DNA of 64,000 nucleotides from Raphanus sativus (taxonomy: Eukaryota > Streptophyta > Magnoliopsida > Brassicales > Brassicaceae), in contig NC_079516.1 in assembly GCF_000801105.2 (NCBI RefSeq), positions 49,583,265-49,647,264 on the forward strand, in the 5' to 3' direction. Shown piece by piece: positions 48,483-60,357 of the stretch. Numbering within the stretch: the stretch's first letter is position 1; each line of letters begins with the position of its first letter. The notes under the pieces are model-generated. The model ran no database searches and had not been told where the DNA came from. It was given only the letters and a program-made list of their open reading frames with translations. The position numbers were made by a program, and so were the translations under genes.

Positions 48483-49012
48483 TTATATATTATTGGAGCA
48501 CATTATATTCTCTGATAAATTGGGGATAAAACCAGAAGTCGGTTTATAAAACATTTATTTATTCTTGTTGCTTATTTACGGGCGAGGGAGATACGGGGTC
48601 AATTAGATTGTTTAAGATTCATAGTGATACGGCTGAGGTCATTTAGATTTCCATGATAAGCTTATATATTGATATAAATTGTACTAAAATGTAACTGTGG
48701 ATGAATAAAATAGTTCCACTTTTAAGCCAATATGTATCATATATATACACCTATTTAGATTTAAATACAGTAAATAAAATTTCATCAACATATTATGTGG
48801 TATAAATATATAGTGTAAGATGTCTTAATCCTTTAATGTCTAGTGAAAAGTACACTTTCTAAAGATAGCGGGCATAGTCATACCTAATTATTATTTTTAT
48901 TCTTACACATGGAGGCATTGTATTATTAGCCTCGGATGAGAACGAAATGTAAGTTGTGATTTGTAGAATTTCTCTAACAAGAGAAATTTGTCTAACTACA
49001 AAAAATACATTT

Positions 49013-50599
49013 ATGGTTTGATTGGTTCAATCGCTGCGGTTGCGAGTGTTTGTGAATGCAGGTGGTTGCAGTTTCAAGTGTTATTTAACTTTTTGTATAA
49101 ATCGCATAATGTTTGAAAATTGCTGCATTTGCGGGATATTTGTGACTGGTTGACTATGAAACATTACAGCGATTTAATAATAAACTAGATTAGGACCCGC
49201 CCTAAAGGGCGGAAATTGATTTGTCAAATTTCAATTAATAATATATGGTATATATAATATGTGTATATAATATTATATATATTTTGTGTAATATTTATAT
49301 ATATACATATTAGACATATATATAATATTTTATTAAATATATATAGAATTCAAAAGTATATAATAAATTTTGAAAATTTAAAAACATTTTAAATGGGTTA
49401 TCTGAACCCGAACCGAACCCGTAAAGATCTGAACCAAACCCAAACCGAAATTTAAAAATATCCGAATGGGGCTGAAATCTTTGACCCCGAAAACCCGAAA
49501 CCCGAATGGACTGAACCGAAACCCGAATGGCTACCCGAACGCCCAGTCCTAGATCTAATTATATTAAGAGATTAACCAAAAATATTATAAAAGTGTTATT
49601 GGTTAGGTTTAACTAATCTATGTTGGTTAAGATTTGGTTTAATTTAAGTTGGTAGGTTGCATTGTATAGGAGACATCATATATTCTAGCAACAATTATGA
49701 AAGAGTCCAAAATTTAAATGAGAACTTCAAATAGTAGATAATCCCTAATTTAAAAATATCCGAATGGGGCTGAAATCTTTGACCCCGAAAACCCGAAACC
49801 CGAATGGACTGAACCGAAACCCGAATGGCTACCCGAACGCCCAGTCCTAGATCTAATTATATTAAGAGATTAACCAAAAATATTATAAAAGTGTTATTGG
49901 TTAGGTTTAACTAATCTATGTTGGTTAAGATTTGGTTTAATTTAAGTTGGTAGGTTGCATTGTATAGGAGACATCATATATTCTAGCAACAATTATGAAA
50001 GAGTCCAAAATTTAAATGAGAACTTCAAATAGTAGATAATCCCTAAATTAATAGATTAGATTACCAAGATAAACATATTATAATGTTATAAAAATATTAA
50101 AACATACTATTGTGATAGAAAATATAACAATTATTCTATAATATGATTAATAATAATATTATGTTTATTTAATTTTAATTAGTTGAAAGTTATAATTTTA
50201 ATATTCTTTTTTGAAGATTTATATTGAAATTTTTAAAAATAATATTTTGTTTCATTTTATATATGTGCATATATTTATATATGTATATATATTAATTTTT
50301 AAAAAAGTTCTAATGAATGGTTAGTTTGAAGTTTTTATGATATTGTTTGTGAATTTAAACTAATATATACAATGTATATATATTTTTATTTATAATATTT
50401 CCATTTTTAATGTTTAATGTTTAATTTTAAATTTTATTTTTTTTAATTCACCCGCAACCGCAAACGCTAGCTAGATACCAGCTTTTGATTTTAAAAGGTT
50501 CAGAGTGATTTGAAGCGATTTGTAACAGTTTGTATGATTGTTTTGACATGTTGTCAACCGCTACTAACCGTAAAAGCTGCGAGAAACCAGTCAGCCCCT
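49013..50599. mobile_element. Degenerate hAT-like TIR element with an inserted Helitron end
   Basis: Left end ggtttgattggttcaatcgc followed by tgcggttgcgag resembles the complement of the right end (ggggctgactggtttctcgc followed by agc). Inside each end a gcggttgcg motif recurs. At 49185 it carries a minus-oriented Helitron 3' terminus: CTAG at 49185-49188 next to a hairpin ccgccct-aa-agggcgg at 49197-49212. The Helitron 5' end was not found. The element also holds the 298-bp tandem duplication. No transposase is seen. Confidence 0.5.
49449..50044. repeat. Exact-looking 298-bp tandem duplication
   Basis: Copies at 49449-49746 and 49747-50044 appear identical by eye throughout. The unit begins with the accgaaacccgaatggct type of sequence common in Brassicaceae repeats and ends atagtagataatccctaa. 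The identity implies a recent duplication or, possibly, an assembly artefact. Confidence 0.92.
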
Positions 50600-50600
50600 T

Positions 50601-52018
50601 AGAGCATGCCCATCGGCAGAAATCCATTAAGTATCTTAGGGCAGCTCCAATGGAGGTTTTTAGAGGAGAGTCATTAGCAAAATAATATCAAGATATGTGG
50701 TGGGATCCACGTTTTATTAAGGATTGTGTCTATAAAATCCTTAATTAAAGATTAATTGTTACTGAATCTTTACATTATTCACGGGTCTCACGACACGTGG
50801 TGATCCGTGATTAGTTCCGTTTTTTTAATAAAATGGACAAAAAAAATTTAAGTGGAGGTTATTGGTTCTGGAATTTAGAAATTCTTTTGAATTTATAAAT
50901 CTTTGACAAATCTATTGATTGTAAAATCAAATAAATAAATTCCAGAATCAATGATATAGATTTCAAAATCAAAATAAATGGATTATTAAAAATCAAACAA
51001 ATGGATTTGCAATTGAAGTTCTAGTCATGGCCTCTTCAAAAAATATACTCCAGACAGAAATTAATAGCACTAGTAAGTAATACAAGATCTAATTCATCAT
51101 CTTTATGCTTCGTATATATTTCTTTTTTTCTTCCGAAGGTTTTTTGCTATCCAGGAAATTCTAGATTCATGTTTGTTAATGTATAAATTTGACAAAAGCA
51201 GTTTAAGAACCTATCAAATCAATCGTGAAGACATTGCTAAGTTTGACAACATATAGTTTTTTGTTTCATTTGATAGTGTTTCTTCTTGATATGTGATTGT
51301 TTCTATTATTTGAATCAAAGTAATTCACTATGTTTGAATGAAGGACACGTTTAGTGCCAACTCATTTGATAGTGAAGACTTCAATAAAAAAACTCCATCA
51401 CTTTATCTTTTGTTGCAGTTACCGTCTTACTTGCCGGAATTTCAACAGAATAATACAATTACGACAACTGACGTTTAATTAGGGCAGAAAATATAAAAAA
51501 TTATGATTTACATAAATCCAATCAAAATAACAAGGTTCCACTCAATCTTTGGTCCTTTGTATTTTACTCTTTATAATTGCTATAAATCTACTCAAATCCA
51601 CATTTAAATGAAATCTTTAAACAAATCTGAAATTGAATAACACATGATTCTAAAATCTGTTTTAAAATCATTAATCCAATAACAATAGATTTGAAATTAG
51701 ATTTTAAAATAGTAGAACCAATAACACTAGATTTCACTAAGAGTTTTAAATCCATTAAAATATACAAACCAATAACACCCCCTAAAAGTTACCTATGATT
51801 CTGAATCCCATGAGACTGTCATTGCAGCTGCTCTCAGTAATAAAAAACAATTAAGAAAAAGAATCAGAATTCTTTTTGCCACATGTTTAGTTTTAAGTGG
51901 TTTCATTTTTAAGAAAATTAATAGAAGATAAAGTCAGTAAATGAGATGTATTAAAAGATGAATATTTATTACTAGTTGAGAACCTCATTTGAGTCATTTT
52001 GCTGATGGGGTTTTTCTC
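50601..52018. mobile_element. Three nested TIR elements
   Basis: Outer element 50601-52018: agagcatgcccatcggcag against the complement of the right end, agagaaaaaccccatcagca. Middle element about 50637-51836: ttagggcagctccaatggag against ctgagagcagctgcaatgac. Inner element about 50852-51783: ggaggttattggttctgg against gggggtgttattggtttg. All three are non-coding and of the short TIR types abundant in Brassica. Target duplications are not clear, so exact borders may be off by a few bases. Confidence 0.6.
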
Positions 52019-55000
52019 TTGTAATAATTAAATTTTAAGAATCGAAATTTGGATAATGTGACGTATATAATTTCAAGAGATTGATAGCTGAACATTACTT
52101 GTCGTCTGTGAGTCTAAACTCCGATGTGCATGTTAGGTCGCCCGTATTTTTCAGTTAGTGTACGTACGTAGACCCGTAGAAATAAGCCAGAGGCCCAGAG
52201 ATGCAAAAGGTTAAAATCTTTTAATACTAGTTGATTAACCAAAGGGATTAGATAAATAAGCGATAAATATACACACATTAGAAGCTTCTTCGGCTAGTCA
52301 AACATCTAAACTCCGAAAGAAGAAAATAGAATAATAAGCTAATTAGCATCAGAGGAGAAGTTAATAAATATTTTTTTGGTTAATAGTGGTTAGTGCTTAA
52401 TATATTGGGGAACATGATCTTCATCTCTCCTGTTAAATGGATCGATAAGATTAGATGCTTCATATCAATGACGAAAGGGACATGAGATCAAGAAATGCGA
52501 GAATTTGACCTACCTCATCTATAAGTGTTGCGTTAATATTCAGACCGTAGATAAACCGAGGCGTGTCGTTTAAGATTACGTGATTTAGTTATATTAAAAT
52601 GCTGGTTTTGTGGGATTATGATTTGTACTAGACACTATATAATAAAGGAGTTGGAACACATGTCCGAGTTTGGAGCACGTACGATGACGATTAATTCGTA
52701 GGTTTTTTGTGGGTTAGTCAAAAAGGGCATTCAAAATGTTATTTGTCCGAGGTTTTCTTTTATGTTGATATAGCTGTTTGTGTGTGTGGCGCTCTAATAT
52801 ATGGCTCTAATAAAAATTAAGAGATGTTTAAACCGTTCTAGTTAATATCGGTCTTTCAAAATTTGTTGTTAATAGTGCATAATTATATATATTTATGTTA
52901 ATAACGTTAATTTTACTTTTCAAAGAAAAAAATAACGTTAATCTTAATGAAATACCGTCCACTACTAGCATCGTATATTGGGTGTAAAGATAAATAATTG
53001 GCTTAAACTAAAAATTCCTTAGGATTGTTGTTCCTGCACGTTTTAGCTACGCAAACAGTCCCATAATGATTCATGTCTTCTACTTAAACTACTCCTCGTT
53101 TAATTTAACACTTAAACAATTTCAGCAGAGATGTAAATTATATTTTCGTTTGTAATTAATCAATTCATTTCGCTTTTTAATCCTCAACTAAAAATGTTTC
53201 AATTTCTATTGAATGTCACAAAGAACACTTTACTACAGTACCTCTTAACTTTTAGTTATATATGTCAGTAACTATGTGAATAATGTAGAGTATGGCTGAA
53301 TAAGTTAAAAGAAAAGCTTTGTAGCAAAAGTGGTTCTATTTGTTATCATTTATGGAAAATAGCAAGTTACAAGTTCCATTTTGTTTTTGCAACAGAAAGT
53401 TTCAAGATAAAGGTAGAATGGTACACATTTTCAAAAGAACTTAACTGATTTGACCAAGACATTTGTACCGTGCCAATTGCAGTTTAATTTTTAACTTTTT
53501 ACCATGTCAGAAAAGGCATCTTGTTTTCTTTTCTTTTTAGTAAAAAAATAAAGATACGTTCGTATTTGGAACTCCAAATTTTTGTGAGAGTCAAATGTCA
53601 CATGCTAGATTGTGCTGAAAGGATTAGCTAATCTTTTAATCTCTATTTTCATTTCTTTTAAATCTCTAGTTTCGAAAGAGTTGAGCTCATATTAGTCGTA
53701 GAACTAGTTAATTTCTTATTTTAAGTGAATACTAATAGTTTTATTATATTCATAAATTCAGTGTTAAGAACCGTGGGCTTAATGTGAAAACTTGTTCTAA
53801 GAAGTCAACCATATAAACACCGCTGCTCGATATCTTACGAACCCACTCTATTTGGTGAGTAAATTCTTAACATTTATTTATCTCATATTATATGTGATAC
53901 AAAGTTATTCTTAAGATTTATCTCCTAATAAAATGTTATCTATGAACCTCAGAAATAACTTAGGTTCTGTAATTTGAAGCTACTCGAAATCATGCATTAT
54001 TCACGAATTAAGACTTACTAGCCATCTGACCTTTCAATTAAAATTACTAGCTTTTTATTACTTTTTCATATATGAATTGATTCAAATGTTAGGTCAATAT
54101 TTTGTATCCAGACTCATGCGGCTAATATTTTGTGAAACTCAATAAGTAGTACCACAAAAGCCTACAAGCTTTAAAACTAAAAAAATAGAACAAGGCTTGT
54201 GATTTTTTAATCGGCTAGGGCTTACCGTGCCGAGATATTATTATAAATCAATAGGGTAAATACATGGAAGCTAGTTTCCTTTATTTTTTTCCACAGCTTA
54301 GTTATCTTTCTTAATCATAGCCTGTTTTGTGGATTTTTTTTTCCTTATCTTTGAGTTGATGACAACTTATTTTGAAACCTCTAGATATAAATAAATCTCA
54401 TTAAAATAATAATTTAAAACAAATATTTGAGAGCGAACCGCATTTTCCTGAAGGTATCCTAATTCAAATTTGAATTAGTAAGTTTTTTTCAAAGATCAAA
54501 TTTACACAATGACAGCTAACTTTTGTCTGATACAACTTTTTATCATTAAATGTACGAGTACAGCAAAAGCTTTTTTTTTTACAGCAAAAGCTTTTAAACT
54601 TGAATAGATAGATACATTAAAATTGTAGTCTGCTCAATATCTTAGAACTAGGGTTGGTCTTCAGGATAGCAAAGTGAAACAGTGGCTTAGGATCTCCATT
54701 TTTTTTAAAAAATATATATATAAGAAAAGACCTCCAAATTTTGTAATTATTTTTTTTAAACCCTTAATAAATTGTTTAGGGCCTTCAACATATTAGGGAT
54801 GCCCCTGCTTAGAACGATTTATTTTATTTTATTTTCCACTTTCATGTTTTTACAAACCGTTACTTTTATCTATATAATTTTCTTTCTAGATCTTATTTTG
54901 CAAATTTACGTAACATAACAAACGTTAGGATATAATCAGCACAAAAGAACAAACAAACAAACGTTAGGATAATGCAATAATCGATGGGTGTGATTGGTTA

Positions 55001-55740
55001 TATGTACAGAAGAAAAAAAGAAGTGAAAATAAGTGAAAATAAAAAAGAAGTTTAGCTAAAAAAGAAGTTTAGCTAAAAAAAAAAAAAAGTGAAAATAAGC
55101 TGAAAGAAAAGTAATATGCTAGGTAAATCAAAGGTGAGGGAAATTTTACTCTATTCTCATTTTTGGAATAAATGGGCTGAGATGATTCCCACATTTATTA
55201 TCTTGATTAGTTAGAATGAAAGTAAATGAGCAGAATTTTGTTTCATCTTTTCTATTTTACTCTAAATCACACTCGATACATGATGGTTGGGTGAGAGTAC
55301 AGAAGTAGTAAGTACCTTCGTCTTGATTCACAAAATATCTATATATCAAAAAGGCAAGAATATATAAGGGTTTCCAAATCCTGTACAAAATTGCGTTGCC
55401 AGCTAATGTAATTAAATCCACATTCGAACAAATACAATCAGTGTATTCTACATAGATTTCCATATCATCGAAGAGAACTCCAGAATGAAAAAAAATCAAA
55501 TAAAAATTTTACGAATTTCTTTTCTGTAACCTCCTAATTAACACGATTACCACAAATGTTTTTTTTTGAGAAAGCGATTACCATAACTTACTGCTAATCG
55601 TCCATTCCTTTTCACTTTTTATAAAACATTGCTTAAGTTGTTAATTTAAAGTATCATTAGTTATTAAAATATCACACATTAAATATTGATTATATTGGTC
55701 CAATCAATCCACCTCACACCATAACACAACTTTTATAAAT
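52019..55740. other. Intergenic AT-rich region, nothing recognised
   Basis: No gene, RNA gene or clear mobile-element pair. A small direct repeat (gaagtttagctaaaaaa twice) occurs at about 55048-55080. The minus-strand frame 55257-55499 has no recognisable motif. Confidence 0.4.
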
Positions 55741-56749
55741 TCCAGTGACAGACCGGCCATTTGCACTCGTTCTTCTTCTCCGCAGACCACGACCTCTCAA
55801 AACGTCGCTGTATAGGTGCATAACGTCTCTCTTTATTTTCACAACTTTTCTCTCCTCAAAACCCAAGAAAACAAAATCGAGAATACAAAAGATAAAACAC
55901 CCAAAGTTAAACTGGCCCTTCTCCATTTTCGTTCACAAAATCTTGCTTTATATAGCACATACTCATGTAAGTATAGTTTTTACTTTAAGTCTACAATTAT
56001 AACTTTTGCTTACAACTCGTGGTTTTGGATTTTGTTGGTTGACGAAGTCGTTTTCAGACAAGCTGTTTGTTGTCTGAACTCACTTTTGTCGTCGCTTGAA
56101 TTTTCAGCGTGCTTTCGTCTACCTTACTTGCTCTGTTTTTTCCTTCTTCATGACAGCTCTGTTTCCTTATTTTCTCTTTCAACACCTTACCACATAAAAA
56201 TGGGGTTAAGCAAGTGTGGTAAGGTGTTTTCTCTTTCGTTATTGGAAAGATGGGTTCTTCCAATTATACATAGGTACACACAAGTTGTACAACATATGGC
56301 TTGTTCCTCTTCTTGACATGTGTTGATTATAGTATACAACATGGTTCTATAAAATTATTTTTATTCTAGAGACTATTACTTTACAAATTGATTATTTTCT
56401 AGTTTTTAATTATGTGTCTCAGATTCGCATGCAACTAGGTTTTTTTCTATTTCCGTTGAACTTCTTTGATACTAGTATTAATTTTCGGTTCGTTTTGTTT
56501 GTTTTTCTTAATTTATGTTTTAGTTTCTGTCTTTTTTGATCTTTGATTGAACCCAAATTGCTCAATAAGTAATATTCTTATTGTTCTCATTATTATTTTC
56601 AATTAGTTTCGTTTTCTCTTACGCGTACTAATATCTTGTTTGTCTCTTAATTACCAGATCCTCATCCTATATCATCCTCGGATTCTTGTTCTTGACTTTG
56701 TACACAACAACGGTGGCGCAGAAACGGCAGAGCGTTAGATTATATAAAT
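55741..56749 (+). other. Probable promoter and 5' leader of the inositol phosphatase gene
   Basis: Sequence composition changes at about 55741 from AT-rich to pyrimidine-rich mixed sequence of leader type; a ttataaat element at 55733-55740 could be the TATA box. Frames here (55816-56316 plus) lack motifs. A 5' UTR intron that ends shortly before 56660 (ttaccag at 56653-56659) is plausible but unproven. Confidence 0.4.
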
Positions 56750-59468
56750 ATGGGGAAGATCTTGAAATCTAAGGTACGTTCTTGAACTGCCTTTCGTCTC
56801 CTTTATATTACTCTTTTGTTAAAACGGCTGCGTTTTACAGACTTCATGGCCGAGAACCGTCGTCAGGAAATGGCTAAACTTACGTAGCGGAGCTTACGAG
56901 TTTCACTCCGATTACCCAGTCAAAGGTGAGATAAATGCTCGTCTTGTTTTTGGATCTTTGCCTCTGCACACCGTACCGTTTTAGATTATGTTTCTGGACA
57001 TCATGCCGTTTAGGTTTTAATTTTTTTATTCTTTTATTTGTTCCAGGGAAGATGGAGCCAACTCAGTCGAGAAGAAAAAGTTGCTCCGATGGTGATTACT
57101 ACATGATCGTGCCGGAAAAGTTTCCAGGTAAAAATAATTATTACTTATGATTAACAGCTCACAACATTTTATTTTTATTTTATTATATAGTTTTGGAATA
57201 GAAAAAGGCGTCGTATCTATTGTCCTTAAATCGTACTTGAATTAGAAGTCTTCGTACGAAGACTTTGGGTTCATTGCAAGCCGTAGGATTAGACATCTAT
57301 GTTAAAATCGATGGCAAATAAACGTTGAAAGGTAACCCTTTCTCCAAAAAAAAAACGTTGAAAGGGAACCGAGATTTTCCTTGAAAATCGTGTTATAAAG
57401 CAAGTAAAAATCGAGATTAGTTGTAACGTGTAGTGTGAACGATTAGGTTTAGGATGTTAAGTAAAAAAGTCTTCAGTTTTAGGTGTACTTGCTATTCTCA
57501 ATTCACCAGTTTCTGTTTTATACATACCTATCTTTGTCTGATTATAATTTTTTAAAGACTAATTATTCACGTAATTAATTTATTTTGATTATGTTTTGTT
57601 GTTGAAATAGGTTGGCTGGGCCAAGCAAATGGGGATTTAAGACAATCAACCGGTGAACAATATGTGGCACGTGTCGATGACAAACTTGATCTGAAGTAAT
57701 AAATACATTTTCATGATTAATCTATCTATATTTATTTAATTAGCTATGATTATTAACTTTGTTGTTTTTAATTGTTGATGATTAGAATGTTCGTCGGGAC
57801 ATGGAACGTGGGAGGGAAGTCACCACATGATGGATTAGACTTAAAAGACTGGTTTCAGTCTCCCGCAGATGCCGACATTTACGTGCTAGGGTATGCATAT
57901 AATCATGAAAATTAAACTTCTATTACTTTTAATATGTATTGTTAGTTTTATATAATCAAATCATATCATCTTTTATTTGTTTTGTTTAGATTTCAAGAAA
58001 TCGTGCCGCTAAATGCTGGTAACGTACTTGGAGCCGAGGATAATGGCCCTGCGGCTAAGTGGCTGTCTCTTATCCGAGAAGCCTTGAACAATAACAACAA
58101 CTTATCACAAAATGACCTTGAACTTTCTAAAAACCATAGAACCTCCTTTGAGCTTACGAAATCATCACAACAGCCCCGTCTCAGCTTCTCCAATCTCCCA
58201 GACGATAACCCACTTGCATGCAACTCAACTCCACCTCAAGGCTATTCCCTTGCAGCGAGTAAACAGATGGTGGGGATCTTTTTGTGTGTGTGGGTTAGAG
58301 ATGATCTCAGGAAACGTATTACTAACCTCAAGGTTTCATGCGTTGGTCGTGGCATCATGGGATATCTTGGAAACAAGGTCAGTCTAATATCTGAATAACA
58401 AACAAAAACTTTAACGCTGGTTATAGACTATTTTGATAAATGTGTATGCTCAATAGCTAACGATGCAACCTTGTGTAGGGCTCGATATCCATAAGCATGT
58501 CAGTGCATGAGACGAGTCTATGCTTTGTTTGTACGCATCTTACGTCTGGAGAAAAAGAAGGCGATGAGGTCAGAAGAAACTTAGATTTCACCGAGATATT
58601 AAAGAGGACAAGATTTTCGCGTTCTTCTAAAGATTCTCGACCCGAAACGATTATGGACCATGAGTAAGTACAGTCAGAAATGGATTATTTTCTCTTAATG
58701 TGAAGTTCCACTATTAACTTGTTTATTGACTCGTTGTGTTACAGTAAAGTAATATGGCTCGGAGACTTGAATTATCGGCTAAGGGCCAGCAGTGACGTGC
58801 ATGAACAGCTTAGCAATAATGATTGGGAAGCACTTCTAGAGAAAGATCAGGTTAGTAACAATTACTTTTTTTTTGTTTATACAAATACTTGTTTACTTAA
58901 GAGGAGTTGAGCTAACACATGTTTTTTTTTTCTGTTTGCAGCTTAAGATAGAACAAAGAGCTGGTAGAGTTTTCCAAGGATGGGAAGAAGGAAGGATTTA
59001 TTTTGCACCAACATATAAGTACCTTATAAATTCTGATAGATACGTTGCCCAAACCGAAAAATCAAAAGAAAAACGAAGAACACCAGCTTGGTAAGCTTTC
59101 GTAATCGAAATAAATACACGTGAATAAAATAGTGTTGTTATTTAACGTTAACGTTATTGTTCCTAATTATTTATCCCAGGTGTGATCGAATATTGTGGAA
59201 AGGTGATGGGATGAAACAAATATGGTACACAAGGGGAGAGTCGCGATTCTCGGACCATAGACCGGTTCAATCTATATTCTCGTTTCATATTGATTTAACC
59301 GTGACGAATCAATTAAAGTGTAAAAGTAAACCGATCAGTAACCATCGTCCCAACCCGGTCTTGACATATACATGCCACGGGAAAGTCCAGGCGGAAGAGA
59401 TATTGTTGCTCACACGAGCACAAAGTTGTATAGACACACAACCTAGACTCATATCATCTGTTTCTTGA
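56750..59468 (+). CDS. Type I inositol polyphosphate 5-phosphatase (At2g37440-like)
   Basis: Ten exons: 56750-56773, 56841-56925, 57047-57127, 57611-57695, 57786-57890, 57990-58377, 58479-58663, 58745-58850, 58942-59090 and 59180-59468. They join in frame to 498 residues. The exonuclease/endonuclease/phosphatase fold starts at [13 protein letters not shown] (about 93-105). [21 protein letters not shown] (about 128-148) holds the metal-binding Glu. The two 5-phosphatase signatures are intact: WLGDLNYR (322-329) and PAWCDRILW (401-409), and the late SDHRPV (427-432) supplies the catalytic Asp-His pair. It removes the 5-phosphate from inositol phosphates or phosphoinositides at membranes or in the cytosol. 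A stretch of about 70 residues after EDNGPA (encoded at about 58050-58250) is variable, as in plant type I enzymes. The first exon codes only eight residues (MGKILKSK). I do not assign a family number with confidence. Confidence 0.9.
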
Positions 59469-60357
59469 TTTATTACCTAGTTAGTTTCTGGATGTTTTCA
59501 TGTTGCCAAAAAGAAGAGATGACACGTGGATACTTACGATTGGGAGGATGATAGAGCTTTCGTATTTGGCAAAAGCAAGATTGTTACTTTAATTTTAATA
59601 TTGGGTTAACTTTGTTTATAGTTTCCCTATATTAGCTAAATTTTGTGTAAAACAGGGAGCTTTGTTAACTTTGTTTATAAAATAAAAAAAAAGAATATAA
59701 TAGTATTATTTTTTCTGTTTTAAGACAATTAGACAAACTTCAAGATGGGCCCAAATATGAAAGCCCAAAATCACTTGAGCTTCTCCAATAGTCGTGCAGA
59801 GCAGTTAATAAATGTCAAGTCAAAAAGGGTTATTATTCCGAGACGACTCATCGAAAAAAAACAAAGAAACTATTTTTTTAAATCGCAGTGGTGGGTTTGG
59901 TCACCCTTCGCCGGCGATAATACCGATCGTTCTCACTTGTCTATCTCTCCGGCAAACTTTCCTGATAACATCGTGATAAGCTTCACTAACAACCACAGGT
60001 GTCTAAAGTATTGCAGTGTGATTGGTCTTTGATGTTCTCGTTCTCTTGTTTCTCTTAGGGTTGCTAAAGTTTATGTCACTGTTTCTTAGTTTTGGAGTTT
60101 GTAATAAGAGTCTTATGAGTTGTGTTGGAAGCTTATGTTTTCTGTTAAAATGGTGAACTTTGATTTAAAAATCTGCTTCATGTTAACTAGTTTGAACTTT
60201 CTGTACTATATGGCTCCCTCTTTTTAACGCTATTCTTGAAGTTGAACTCGCTCAAGTTTCAGGTCTGCATTGCTGCTGCAAGGACAGGCTTGGAGTGACT
60301 TTATATAAGGAAGTGAAAAAACAAAGAAAAAAAAACAATTCAGTTGAGGAGAGAAAT
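59469..60357. other. Intergenic spacer and leader of the TDBD gene
   Basis: The left 250 bases are the 3' end of the phosphatase gene. The frame 59745-60032 has no recognisable domain and probably lies in the 5' UTR of the next gene; a leader intron may run from about 60000 to about 60263. The base before 60358 belongs to a purine-rich leader (gttgaggagagaaat). Confidence 0.45.

Larger units (their letters stand above)
43803..49012. other. Intergenic AT-rich region with MITEs, no gene supported
   Basis: Very AT-rich. It contains Stowaway-like ends at about 45452 (left end only, with a different repeat inserted at about 45540-45830), 46002-46266, about 47529 (left end only) and 48226-48482. 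Frames are short and without family motifs. Confidence 0.5.
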
